DNA from: Saxibacter everestensis
Lineage (GTDB): Bacteria > Actinomycetota > Actinomycetes > Actinomycetales > Brevibacteriaceae
Reading direction: 5' to 3'
Length of the DNA stretch: 64,000 nt
Assembly: GCF_025787225.1 (NCBI RefSeq)
Contig: NZ_CP090958.1
Location: forward strand, 3,582,550 to 3,646,549
The notes under the pieces are model-generated. The model ran no database searches and was not told the origin of the DNA. It was given only the letters and a program-made list of their open reading frames with translations. Positions 18,602-25,555 of the stretch are shown one piece after another. The translations under genes were made by a program, and so were the position numbers. Each line of letters begins with the position of its first letter. The first letter of the stretch is position 1.

Positions 18602-19501
18602 TTATAGGCCGAGGATCAGCGGGGCGGTGACTGGAACCAGGGCGGTCTTCGCCGCTATCGCCGCGCCGAGCAGGAGGAACACCGCGGCGATTCCGCCGAT
18701 CTGGAAGGCGGTGCGGTTTTTCCGCGGAGCGTAGGCGAGCACCGCCGCGGCCAAGGCACCGGTGATCAGGCCGCCCAGGTGGGCCTGCCAGGCTATCCCC
18801 GGGACCACAAATCCGATCACGGCGTTGATCGCGATCAGCACCAGGATCTGCCTAACCGGTCCGCCGAGTCTGCGCTGAATGACGAACATTGCGCCGAACA
18901 ACCCGAAAATCGCTCCGGATGCGCCGACCACAGGCTGATACCACGAGCCGGCGACGTTCGGGTCGGCCAGCGCCATCACGCCGACTGAGCCGCCTATCGC
19001 GCTGACCAGGTAGAGGATGAGGAAACGCCAACGTCCCAGCGCAGGTTCCAGGTATTGACCGAACAGCCATAGACCGTACATGTTGAGGCCAACGTGCAGA
19101 ATGAAGCCGGTGGAGTGCACCAGCGACACCGTCAGCAACCGCCAGGGCTCGACCAAGGTCAACGCCGGCGCGTACAACAGGCGATCGGTGATATCGATGC
19201 CCGGAATGAACTGCAGCAGGAACACGGCGAGCGTGATCGCGATGATGCTCAGGGTGACAATCGGACGGCCCTGGCGCACCTGCGCGCCGAAGACGGTCTT
19301 CGCCTCGCGAGAGTGCGCGGCTTGCTCCGCGACGCAACTCACGCACAGGATGCCGACCGCTGCCGGCCGCTGGCACTCGGGGCAGGTCGGGCGTTCGCAC
19401 CGTTGGCAGCGAACGTAGGAAATCCGGTCAGTATGACGAGGGCACACCGGCGGATTGGCCTCCGCGGGTGTGCCCTGTGACCCATAGGGCCCTGAGGTCA
19501 T
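18602..19501 (-). CDS. Rhomboid family intramembrane serine protease with N-terminal zinc finger
   Basis: This 299-residue protein begins with a Cys/His-rich B-box-like zinc finger (CPRH, CQRC, CPEC, CVSC at about 20-58). Six or seven membrane helices follow. The catalytic Ser is in GASGAIFGLFG (about residue 196) and the partner His in AHLGGLITG. The conserved HVGLNMYGLW of helix 2 and its His are present. Rhomboids cleave membrane proteins inside the bilayer. The ATG overlaps the cyclophilin stop by 4 bp, so the two are co-translated, a conserved arrangement in Actinobacteria. The natural substrate is unknown. Confidence 0.92.
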   Translation of the reverse strand: MTSGPYGSQGTPAEANPPVCPRHTDRISYVRCQRCERPTCPECQRPAAVGILCVSCVAEQAAHSREAKTVFGAQVRQGRPIVTLSIIAITLAVFLLQFIPGIDITDRLLYAPALTLVEPWRLLTVSLVHSTGFILHVGLNMYGLWLFGQYLEPALGRWRFLILYLVSAIGGSVGVMALADPNVAGSWYQPVVGASGAIFGLFGAMFVIQRRLGGPVRQILVLIAINAVIGFVVPGIAWQAHLGGLITGALAAAVLAYAPRKNRTAFQIGGIAAVFLLLGAAIAAKTALVPVTAPLILGL

Positions 19502-20043
19502 GCAGCGTCCTCGATGTCGACACTGATCAGTCGCACGTCTTCCACCGGGCGGTCGCCGGCCCCGGTCTTGACGTCGTTGAGCTCGTCAACGATCTTGCGC
19601 GACTCATCGTCGCTCACACCGCCGAAGATGGTGTGCTTGCCCTGCAGCCATTCGGTCGGGCCGGTGGTGATGAAGAACTGCGAGCCGTTGGTGCCGTGGC
19701 CCATCTGCTTGCCGGCATTCGCCATCGCGAAAACGTAGGGCTCGGTGAAGCCAAGTTCCGGGTGGATCTCGTCGTCGAAAACGTAACCCGGTCCGCCGCG
19801 CCCGTCCCCGTTTGGGCAGCCGCCCTGGATCATGAAGTTCGGGATGATCCGGTGGAAGATCATGTTCTCGTAGAACTTGTCAGTGGTCGGCGTCCCGGTC
19901 TGCGGGTTGACCCATTCTTTCTCGCCCTTCGCCAGCTCGACGAAGTTCCGAACGGTCTTCGGCGCATGGTTGCCATAGAGGTCAACCTTGATGTCGCCGT
20001 GGTTGGTGTGCAAGATTGCGGTTTGCGTCGCTTGTGCAGTCAT
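19498..20043 (-). CDS. ppiA: Cyclophilin-type peptidyl-prolyl cis-trans isomerase
   Basis: This 181-residue cytoplasmic cyclophilin catalyses proline isomerisation during folding. Family motifs are FHRIIPNFMIQGG with the catalytic Arg, GPGYVFDDE, MANAGKQMGHGTNGSQFFIT and WLQGKHTIFG. No signal peptide is seen. The gene is followed, with a 4-bp overlap, by the rhomboid protease gene, and it lies divergent from the membrane protein at 20237. Length and motifs are normal. Confidence 0.95.
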   Translation of the reverse strand: MTAQATQTAILHTNHGDIKVDLYGNHAPKTVRNFVELAKGEKEWVNPQTGTPTTDKFYENMIFHRIIPNFMIQGGCPNGDGRGGPGYVFDDEIHPELGFTEPYVFAMANAGKQMGHGTNGSQFFITTGPTEWLQGKHTIFGGVSDDESRKIVDELNDVKTGAGDRPVEDVRLISVDIEDAA

Positions 20044-20236
20044 TGTTCAATTTTCGCATACGCCAACCGTGAACACACTTCGATCGCATAGACTTCGGTC
20101 TTCATCTCGTCCCGCTTCTGGGGCGAAATGGCGGGAATTGACCTCGCGGAACCAGACTTTTCGCTACCCCGTTGTACCGCTAGAGTGCATAACAGGCAGG
20201 ATGGTTACCACAAGCACCACCACGATGGAGGTTGGC

Positions 20237-21133
20237 ATGTCAAAGAAAAAAGTCAAGACTTTAGAAGCTGAGGCACGTAAGCAGCAGGCACGCATCCAGG
20301 ACCGCCTGGACGGAACCGTCGATAGCGCGCGGGAAACGGCTCGTGGTGTCAAGGAATGGGCGGCTCCCCGCCTGGAGAAGGGCGTTAAGGCAGCCGCTCC
20401 GCGGGTCGAGGCCGGCATCGCCTACGCCGCCCCCCGGATTCAGGATGTTGTAGATCGGTCCGGGCCGAGGATCGAAGCAGCCGGACAGAAAATTACGGGC
20501 GACTACCTTCCGCGGCTTTCCGAAAAGGTCGGCACGGCGGCAGCTGCGGCCGGAACAGCCGTCTCGCGATTCACCATCCCCGAACAGCTCGAACTCGTCG
20601 CCGCCAACCTCACTGGCGACAGCAAGGCGATCAAGAAGGCCCAGAAGGCTGTCGCCAAGGCTGGCAAGCGGCTCGAGAAGAAGACCTCCCGTTCCGGCGG
20701 CAAGGGTAAGTGGGTGTGGTTCAGCCTGATCGCAGGTGGCATCGCCGCGGCTGTCGTGGCCTGGAAGAAGTCACAGCCGGTCGAAGACCCCTGGTCGACG
20801 CCGCTGAGCAACCGTCCCGCGGATGCCCGGCCGGTGAGTTCAACCGGCACGTCCCCTGCCGATAAGGCAAAGCAGGCTGCCGAAGCGGCCAAGGACGCAG
20901 CAGGAAACGCTGCTGACAAGGTCAAGGAGACCGCGGCAGCCGCCAAGGACAAGCTCAGCGAGGCCGGTAGCCCGTCCAAGCACAAGGCCGGTGAGACGAT
21001 CGACGACTCGGCTGACACTTCAGCAGTGAAGCCTAATACGGCGACGAGCGCGCCGAAAGAGGCTTCCATTCCGGCGACGAACAAGAACGCGACCACGGTG
21101 ACGAACATCGCGGGTGACAAGGGTAAGAAGTAA
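20237..21133 (+). CDS. Repeat-rich single-span membrane protein of unknown function
   Basis: The likely start is the ATG at 20237 with ATGGAGG upstream, giving 298 residues. The N-terminal half has imperfect repeats of about 15-18 residues built on APR-x-E/Q-x-G/V (AAPRLEKGVKA, AAPRVEAGIAY, AAPRIQDVVD, SGPRIEAAGQK), probably amphipathic helices. A single hydrophobic helix follows a basic stretch (WVWFSLIAGGIAAAVVAW). The C-terminal third is Ala/Lys/Asp-rich with LEA-like repeats (AKQAAEAAKDAAGNAADKVK). Related proteins occur beside ppiA in Actinobacteria, but no function is known to me. It could be a membrane-anchored stress or scaffold protein. Confidence 0.8.
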   Translation: MSKKKVKTLEAEARKQQARIQDRLDGTVDSARETARGVKEWAAPRLEKGVKAAAPRVEAGIAYAAPRIQDVVDRSGPRIEAAGQKITGDYLPRLSEKVGTAAAAAGTAVSRFTIPEQLELVAANLTGDSKAIKKAQKAVAKAGKRLEKKTSRSGGKGKWVWFSLIAGGIAAAVVAWKKSQPVEDPWSTPLSNRPADARPVSSTGTSPADKAKQAAEAAKDAAGNAADKVKETAAAAKDKLSEAGSPSKHKAGETIDDSADTSAVKPNTATSAPKEASIPATNKNATTVTNIAGDKGKK

Positions 21134-21146
21134 CCTTTCACAACAC

Positions 21147-21188
21147 CTGAGGCGGGATCGGCGATTCAGTTCGCCGGTCCCGCCTCAG
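21147..21188 (+). terminator. Long hairpin after the repeat-rich membrane protein gene
   Basis: CTGAGGCGGGA (21147-21157) pairs with TCCCGCCTCAG (21178-21188). The inner CGGCGA/TCGCCG continues the stem with one mismatch. It lies 13 bp after the stop codon, the expected place for an intrinsic terminator. Confidence 0.75.
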
Positions 21189-21201
21189 CTGTTTCTCGGC
21201 T

Positions 21202-21246
21202 CAGTGCTTCCGTGTGCAGTGCTTCCGGGTTCAGTGCTTCCGGGGT
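21202..21246. repeat. Three tandem 15-bp repeats
   Basis: The unit CAGTGCTTCCG followed by four variable bases is repeated at 21202, 21217 and 21232. It is non-coding and lies right after the terminator, at the left edge of the accessory zone. A stabilised slippage array or regulator binding sites are possible; nothing else is visible. Confidence 0.75.
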
Positions 21247-21295
21247 GGGTCGATCAAATCGTTACGGCGACTGCGGCTGCGATTGCGATTGCCGA

Positions 21296-21390
21296 CGACA
21301 ATTGCTGAGGCTGGCCCGAAAACGCTGCTGAAATCAGTCCAGACGGTGAGATCCCTTGGGTTACTGGCCGGTCAGCCTCAGCAATTGTCG
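21296..21390. repeat. 95-bp element with perfect 18-bp terminal inverted repeats
   Basis: CGACAATTGCTGAGGCTG (21296-21313) and CAGCCTCAGCAATTGTCG (21373-21390) are perfect 18-bp inverted repeats around 59 bp of unique DNA. No reading frame fits inside. It could be a miniature inverted-repeat element or a large hairpin that ends transcription of the toxin gene. No clear target-site duplication flanks it. It lies 49 bp from the PIN toxin stop codon. Confidence 0.7.
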
Positions 21391-21439
21391 ACAGCCCCCG
21401 AAAGGGAACAAAGCCAACAGGAGATCAGGTTGTTCGCGG

Positions 21440-21991
21440 CTACCGACGGAGTGCCGATGCTGTCTCGATGAGGTCCAGATCCTCTAGCCTGTCCAGTATG
21501 TCGCCAACATCCAAAGGGGGTGACTTCGTGGAATCTGCGATGCGTGAGACAGCGGTATGTAGTGTCAGCGAGTCCAGATGAAACTGGTCAATAAGGAACG
21601 CGTCAGGATGTTTGGCCTCAAGGCCCCATATGTCTAGTGCGCTCTGCGGAAAGTCTCTTAGGTTATACGTCACGATGATCTGGGAGTGTGACTTGACTGC
21701 AGCAGCAACGACATGCCTGTCATCCGGATCGGGAAGATCAAACAGTCGTTCCAACGCGCTGTAGTCGGACACCAAGCAGTCTCGGACAGACTCACACATA
21801 AGACGGCGTGTTCGGTCCAACCTACTGCTGTCGAGGTCCGGACGGTTCAATTTAAGACTTCGAAATGTCTCATCTAGTATCTCGTCAGTCCAACGTGCCT
21901 GCACCAAGCCGGCCTGCGCGACCCGAATCAACAGGTCGCGCAGCACGTTTGGATACAGGACGTTAGCGTCGTAGATTACGTTGAACGACAC
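21440..21991 (-). CDS. PIN-domain toxin (PIN_3/VapC-like ribonuclease)
   Basis: This 183-residue protein starts with a GTG directly after the antitoxin stop (TAAGTG, no gap). The PIN fold acids are visible: Asp8 in IYDANVLYP, Glu/Asp in RWTDEILDE, Asp residues in DLPDPDDRHVVAAA and Asp in VTYNLRDFP. PIN toxins cleave RNA using Mg2+ and are held inactive by the partner antitoxin. The antitoxin-first order and tight spacing are typical of type II toxin-antitoxin loci. The exact RNA target is unknown. The GC-poorer and slightly different codon use compared with neighbours suggests transfer. Confidence 0.86.
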   Translation of the reverse strand: MSFNVIYDANVLYPNVLRDLLIRVAQAGLVQARWTDEILDETFRSLKLNRPDLDSSRLDRTRRLMCESVRDCLVSDYSALERLFDLPDPDDRHVVAAAVKSHSQIIVTYNLRDFPQSALDIWGLEAKHPDAFLIDQFHLDSLTLHTAVSRIADSTKSPPLDVGDILDRLEDLDLIETASALRR

Positions 21992-22447
21992 TTACAGAAG
22001 ACCCATCTCCTGACTCAATGCCGTTAGTTCATCGGCGGCATCCCGCCGCTTAGAGTCATCCGCGCGGAGATACTTCCGCAACGAATCTGCGCGTACGCGT
22101 CTGTGCGTTCCCACCATTTTGAAATCTATCTTGCCTTGCTGGAGGAGCTTGATCAGATGCGGACGCGATACATTTAGCATGTTCGCAGCTTGCTGCGTCG
22201 TCAGCTCAGCATGACTAGGTACTATCGTTACACCTTCGCCGGCAGCCATCTTCGCAAGAACTCGCATCATCATCTCAACGGCCCCTTTTGGAACTGTGAC
22301 ATGTTCGCCACCCTCGACGGCGAGATCTATCGGGCCTTCATCATCGGAGTGACGGTTGTAGAACTCACGGAGTCTAACCAGCGCGTCTCGAGCAATCTCG
22401 GAATCATTGTTCTGCGGGAACACCGGGGAAGCGGACTGCGAAGCCAT
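21992..22447 (-). CDS. Excisionase-type HTH antitoxin partner of the PIN toxin
   Basis: With the ATG at 22447 (AGAAGGA upstream) the protein has 151 residues. An in-frame GTG or ATG further upstream would add a hydrophobic stretch that looks like translated promoter DNA, so I reject it. The C-terminal part holds a MerR/excisionase-like helix-turn-helix (LTTQQAANMLNVSRPHLIKL) with a wing (VGTHRRVRADSLRKYLR). The N-terminal part probably binds and blocks the toxin. It likely represses its own promoter through the ATAAACGCA repeats 29 bp upstream. An excisionase-like domain as the antitoxin is a known but less common variant. Confidence 0.82.
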   Translation of the reverse strand: MASQSASPVFPQNNDSEIARDALVRLREFYNRHSDDEGPIDLAVEGGEHVTVPKGAVEMMMRVLAKMAAGEGVTIVPSHAELTTQQAANMLNVSRPHLIKLLQQGKIDFKMVGTHRRVRADSLRKYLRADDSKRRDAADELTALSQEMGLL

Positions 22448-22811
22448 GGTTGCACCGAATCCTTCTCTTATTGTGATAAACGCAATAAACGCAATAATAC
22501 CTAGCGAAACTGAAAGTGCAATGAGAGGCCGACTGCGAGCCGGGAGGAGTGCAGTAGGTGCTCGTGCAAAATCAGGTGAGTCACGCTCCCCGGTGCATCC
22601 ACCCGGTCCTCTCGGCCATGCAGCCGATTCAGCTGTCACCCCGATACAGGCGCCAGGGCTTCTACTCGCCAGGGGCGATCATTGCGCGCAACGCGACCGC
22701 ACGGTGCCCGACCAGAAGGTACGCCTGGCATCAGGCACCTGCTAGTGTCTGCCCCGCGAAGCGAATCCGTGCTGACAAGGACAAACGCGGCGGCCCCCCA
22801 ACTCGTTCCGG
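22448..22811. other. Non-coding gap with antitoxin promoter region
   Basis: 364 bp between the antitoxin and MarR genes. The left end holds two direct ATAAACGCA repeats and the likely antitoxin promoter. The remainder has no convincing gene, RNA or hairpin that I can see. Confidence 0.5.
22476..22493. promoter_or_regulatory. Two direct ATAAACGCA repeats, candidate antitoxin operator
   Basis: ATAAACGCA occurs at 22476-22484 and 22485-22493 and is followed by ATAAT. Read on the minus strand this is a T-rich TATTGCGTTTATTGCGTTTAT stretch just upstream of the antitoxin RBS. It is a plausible autoregulatory site and overlaps the expected promoter. Confidence 0.55.
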
Positions 22812-23288
22812 TCAGTCATCACCAAACCAGCGGATCAGTTGTTCGAAGGCGGGAGCATCGCCTCGAACCTTCCGGAGTACATCGGTGGTAGTCAGCAGGT
22901 CTGCCTCGCCGACGCTGTCCGCGTACGCCTGGGCCAGCGAAACCAGGATCTCCCCGGAACATGCGAGAGCGTTCGTTCCCCGTTCGGTCAGGCTCACGAC
23001 CCGCGCCCGACGATCTGCGCGATTGACTGTCCGCCGGACGTATCCCAATTCCTCAAGCTTCGCGACCGTCTTAGCCATCGCCTGCTTGCTGACTCCCACG
23101 CTTGCTGCCATCTCGTTAACCTGACTGCCGGAGTCCGCGATCGTCTGCATGGCGACGGCGTGCACAGGCCTCAGGTCGGGGTGGCCCGCATTGGCGAGCT
23201 CGCGGTGCAGTTCATCAATCATTCGCCGGAATGCGCCCAGCAGCAGGAACGGCAGCTCGTAACCCGTGCGAGAGGGGATCATGGTCAT
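22812..23288 (-). CDS. MarR-family transcriptional regulator
   Basis: The ATG at 23288 has AGGAG a few bases upstream, giving 158 residues. The winged helix is visible: VNEMAASVGVSKQAMAKTVAKL as HTH and recognition helix, then RRTVNRADRRARVVSLTERG as the wing with the conserved DRRAR. MarR proteins bind palindromes as dimers and often respond to phenolics or oxidants. It is divergent from a CMD/AhpD-like gene and an AGTT-based palindrome lies between them, so control of that gene is likely. Confidence 0.87.
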   Translation of the reverse strand: MTMIPSRTGYELPFLLLGAFRRMIDELHRELANAGHPDLRPVHAVAMQTIADSGSQVNEMAASVGVSKQAMAKTVAKLEELGYVRRTVNRADRRARVVSLTERGTNALACSGEILVSLAQAYADSVGEADLLTTTDVLRKVRGDAPAFEQLIRWFGDD

Positions 23289-23394
23289 GCTCCTATCAAG
23301 CCAGCCGGTGCGAGTTACCGCGAGCACCATAACCCAGATTGTGCCAAACGCTGGAAAGGCGACAGGGGTTGACTTCGGGCCGACGGCGGCTCAG

Positions 23395-23410
23395 AGTTAA
23401 CTAGTCAACT
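23395..23410. promoter_or_regulatory. Palindrome in the MarR/CMD intergenic region
   Basis: AGTTAACTAGTCAACT (23395-23410) is a 16-bp palindrome with one mismatched pair. It lies 24 bp before the CMD gene start and within the shared control region. MarR dimers bind sites of this length, so binding by the adjacent regulator is likely. A CAAC-N3-GTTG repeat adjoins it. Confidence 0.6.
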
Positions 23411-23433
23411 CGGTTGTCTAATTAGGAGTCTCC

Positions 23434-23994
23434 ATGTCCACTGCCGCTGTCTTCACCCCGTACACATCCGAGAACGCGCCCGAGCAGGCTCGGGGTCGTG
23501 TCCAGGCCGCCGAGAAGAGCTTTGGCTTCGTGCCAAGGCCGGTTGGCCTGATGGCCGAATCACCCGAACTGCTCGAGGGCTTCCTCACCCTGAATGGCAT
23601 CTTCAACAAGTGCTCGCTGAGCCGGCTTGAACGCGAGGTGCTGATTCTCACCATCGCTACTCGCGTTGAATGCCACTACTGCGTGGCGATGCACTCGGCG
23701 ATGCTGGCCAAGTCCGGGACCGATCCCGAGCTGATTTCGGCACTGCGGAAGGCCGCGCCGCTATCCGATGGGCGACTGGAGGCGATGCGCCAGTTCACCC
23801 TGCAGGTAATGGACAAAAATGGGGATGTCTCCGATCAGGAGCTGGCCGCATTCCTCGGCGCCGGATATACCTCGCGCTCCGCACTCGACGTCGTCCTAGG
23901 GCTGGGCACCTACACGCTGTCCACGGCAGCCAACCGGATGACCCGGGCCGAGCTGGACCCGCCGTTTGAAGCATTCACGTGGCACCAGCACTGA
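23434..23994 (+). CDS. Carboxymuconolactone decarboxylase/AhpD-like protein
   Basis: This 186-residue protein has the CMD fold with the AhpD-type redox motif ECHYCVAMHSAM (CxxC plus His). Such proteins are often peroxidase-like, reducing peroxides with thiols. The preceding helix (LSRLEREVLILTIATRV) is typical. It is divergent from a MarR regulator with a palindrome between, so it is probably induced by oxidants or phenolic compounds. The GGAG-like AGGAGTC lies just before the ATG. The physiological substrate is unknown. Confidence 0.88.
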   Translation: MSTAAVFTPYTSENAPEQARGRVQAAEKSFGFVPRPVGLMAESPELLEGFLTLNGIFNKCSLSRLEREVLILTIATRVECHYCVAMHSAMLAKSGTDPELISALRKAAPLSDGRLEAMRQFTLQVMDKNGDVSDQELAAFLGAGYTSRSALDVVLGLGTYTLSTAANRMTRAELDPPFEAFTWHQH

Positions 23995-24066
23995 GCCGTA
24001 CAGCTTGTGCCGGATCGATGAGCTGATCGAAGGTGCGGCTACCCGACGGGGAGGGCACCGAATGGG

Positions 24067-24651
24067 TCAGCCTTGCTCGCTGTCGCTGAGTTGTTCGACG
24101 AAACGTTCGAGCCGTCGAGCGCGGGTCTGGTCATTGGGTGCGGTCATCAACTGATGCAGTATCGCGTAACGCTCCTGCCCACCGAGTGCTGTAAATCGTT
24201 GCCACGCCCCGGCTCTGGCCTCGAGCGCCGCAACCAGATCATCGGGAACCGCAGCTGACGCCGCTCCCGCGTAGGCACGGTCCCACCGGCCGTCGCCTTC
24301 GGCCGCTTCGACCTCGCTCAGCCCCCGCGCACGCATCCGCCCCTGCTCAAGTAACCGGGCGACATGGTCCACGTTCCGCTTCGACCACATCGAGCGGGCA
24401 CGCCGCGGCGTGAAACGCTGGCGAAACGTCGTCTCGTCGTGGCTCTTGCGCTGGCCATCAATCCAGCCACTGCACAGGGCTTCCTCCAGCGCCTCGGCGT
24501 ACGTCAATGATGTCGGGGTAACCACGCCCTTCTTCGCCAAGCGCAACCAGATGCCGTCCGAGACGCCCTCGTGATCGTCAAGCCACTCCCGCCACGCTGC
24601 CGCATCAGCGACGACGAGTACCTCGGGTTCGCTTTGCTCCGCAAATTCCAT
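24067..24651 (-). CDS. YdeI/OmpD-associated family protein
   Basis: From the ATG at 24651 the protein has 194 residues; a GTG at 24702 would add a poorly conserved extension. It begins with PEVLVVADAAAWREWLDDH and has the conserved GIWLRLAKKG, ALCSGWIDGQ and RRARSMWSKRNVDHVARL stretches of this family. The C-terminal half holds a helical YdeI-like domain (VPDDLVAALEARAGAWQRF). E. coli YdeI is linked to protection from polymyxin and bacteriocins through periplasmic effects, but many homologues are cytoplasmic and uncharacterised. No operon partner is seen. Confidence 0.82.
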   Translation of the reverse strand: MEFAEQSEPEVLVVADAAAWREWLDDHEGVSDGIWLRLAKKGVVTPTSLTYAEALEEALCSGWIDGQRKSHDETTFRQRFTPRRARSMWSKRNVDHVARLLEQGRMRARGLSEVEAAEGDGRWDRAYAGAASAAVPDDLVAALEARAGAWQRFTALGGQERYAILHQLMTAPNDQTRARRLERFVEQLSDSEQG

Positions 24652-24842
24652 ATCCCTATGCTCCCAGCTACCACCGACTATCCCGACGTGCCTGGAGTCC
24701 ACGGGCGGCGCGACTCCGAGATGCGTGGCGATTGGATCGTATGCGTGCCAAGTGCTCTTCCACGCAATGATGCGAACGACCCGTGGCCGGCTTCATCTCC
24801 GATTTCTTCCCGAGAGAGATGCGAGTGGATTAGAGTGCGAGC

Positions 24843-25229
24843 ATGACCGAGAGCGACCGAGCGCAGCCCCGGCTGAAGGATGTCCCCAGTTCCTTCGCCC
24901 AGTGGGCGGGCCTCGTCCTTGGCATCATCGCATTCTGCGTCGGGGTGTGGCTCCTGATCCTCGGCGATATGGCACCTGGCTGGATACTGGTGATTGTCGC
25001 ATTCATTTTTGCGGTCGGCGCCTTTGTGCTGGCTCCAGCAATGCGTCTCCGGCACCGCTACGTTGCAGACTACGGGGGTACCACCGCCACACTGTCGTCA
25101 CTCGAGGATGTCGATGAAGTGCGGCGTCTCCGCGACGAGGACGGACTCATCAATGCGGCCCGGCTCGTCAAGCGCCATCACCCTGCCGTGCCGTTGAAGG
25201 ACCTTGTCGAGTGGCTGCGCGCGCTCTAG
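24843..25229 (+). CDS. Two-span membrane protein with small C-terminal helical domain
   Basis: This 128-residue protein of unknown function has two adjoining membrane helices (AGLVLGIIAFCVGVWLLIL and WILVIVAFIFAVGAFVLAP). After a basic-aromatic linker comes a soluble tail (DVDEVRRLRDEDGLINAAR, then LVKRHHPAVPLKDLVEWL). That tail loosely resembles the ribosomal L7/L12-like C-terminal repeats seen in some actinobacterial membrane proteins. The match is weak and I give no function. The gene stands alone after the YdeI-like gene, which points the other way. Confidence 0.7.
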   Translation: MTESDRAQPRLKDVPSSFAQWAGLVLGIIAFCVGVWLLILGDMAPGWILVIVAFIFAVGAFVLAPAMRLRHRYVADYGGTTATLSSLEDVDEVRRLRDEDGLINAARLVKRHHPAVPLKDLVEWLRAL

Positions 25230-25555
25230 CTGGGCAAAGCTCGAAAGAAGCAGCTAGTATCGTTCGCCTCGCCTGTCGACCGGCCATCAACGGAGAGTCG
25301 TCGGAATAACGGCACGGGCAGCACGTCCCGCGCCGCGTAGAACCAAACAGGTCTGGCCTGTCGTTGCCACAGAAGAGGGGGACTCGATCCCCTACTGCTC
25401 GCTAGCGCTCACAGCGGGGGCCCACCTAAGGGGTTCGAACCGCTCTACCCAATATCGCCGAAAGGGACCCCGTTCACGTGGCCTTCGTGGCCCACGGTGT
25501 GGCGCGTGGTGGCAGTTCGGTCGGTAGCTAGCTAGGCTCAGCTGGGAGGTGTTCG
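25230..25555. other. Non-coding gap carrying direct repeat copy A
   Basis: 326 bp without a gene. It contains the 77-bp repeat described at 25377-25453 and the RBS GGGAGG before the GTG at 25556. The rest, including 25230-25376, shows no tRNA or conserved structure I can recognise. Confidence 0.55.
25377..25453. repeat. Direct repeat copy A (77 bp), left edge of cassette
   Basis: This stretch matches 27018-27094 at 74 of 77 bases in the same orientation. It starts with GGGGGACTCGATCCCC, a T-arm-like hairpin, and ends with GGTTCGAACCGCTCTACCC. The two copies flank the two coupled genes at 25556-26928. Confidence 0.85.

Noticed and set aside
22448-22639. N-terminal extension of the antitoxin with a hydrophobic stretch
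   Set aside because: The ATG at 22447 has a good RBS, and the upstream DNA contains direct repeats and promoter-like sequence.
22558-23124. 188-residue plus-strand frame overlapping the MarR gene
   Set aside because: It is the reverse of MarR coding and non-coding DNA, Ser/Arg-rich, without RBS or domain.
25377-25453. Functional tRNA or tmRNA gene
   Set aside because: T-arm-like sequences are present but no acceptor stem or anticodon arm can be formed on either strand.
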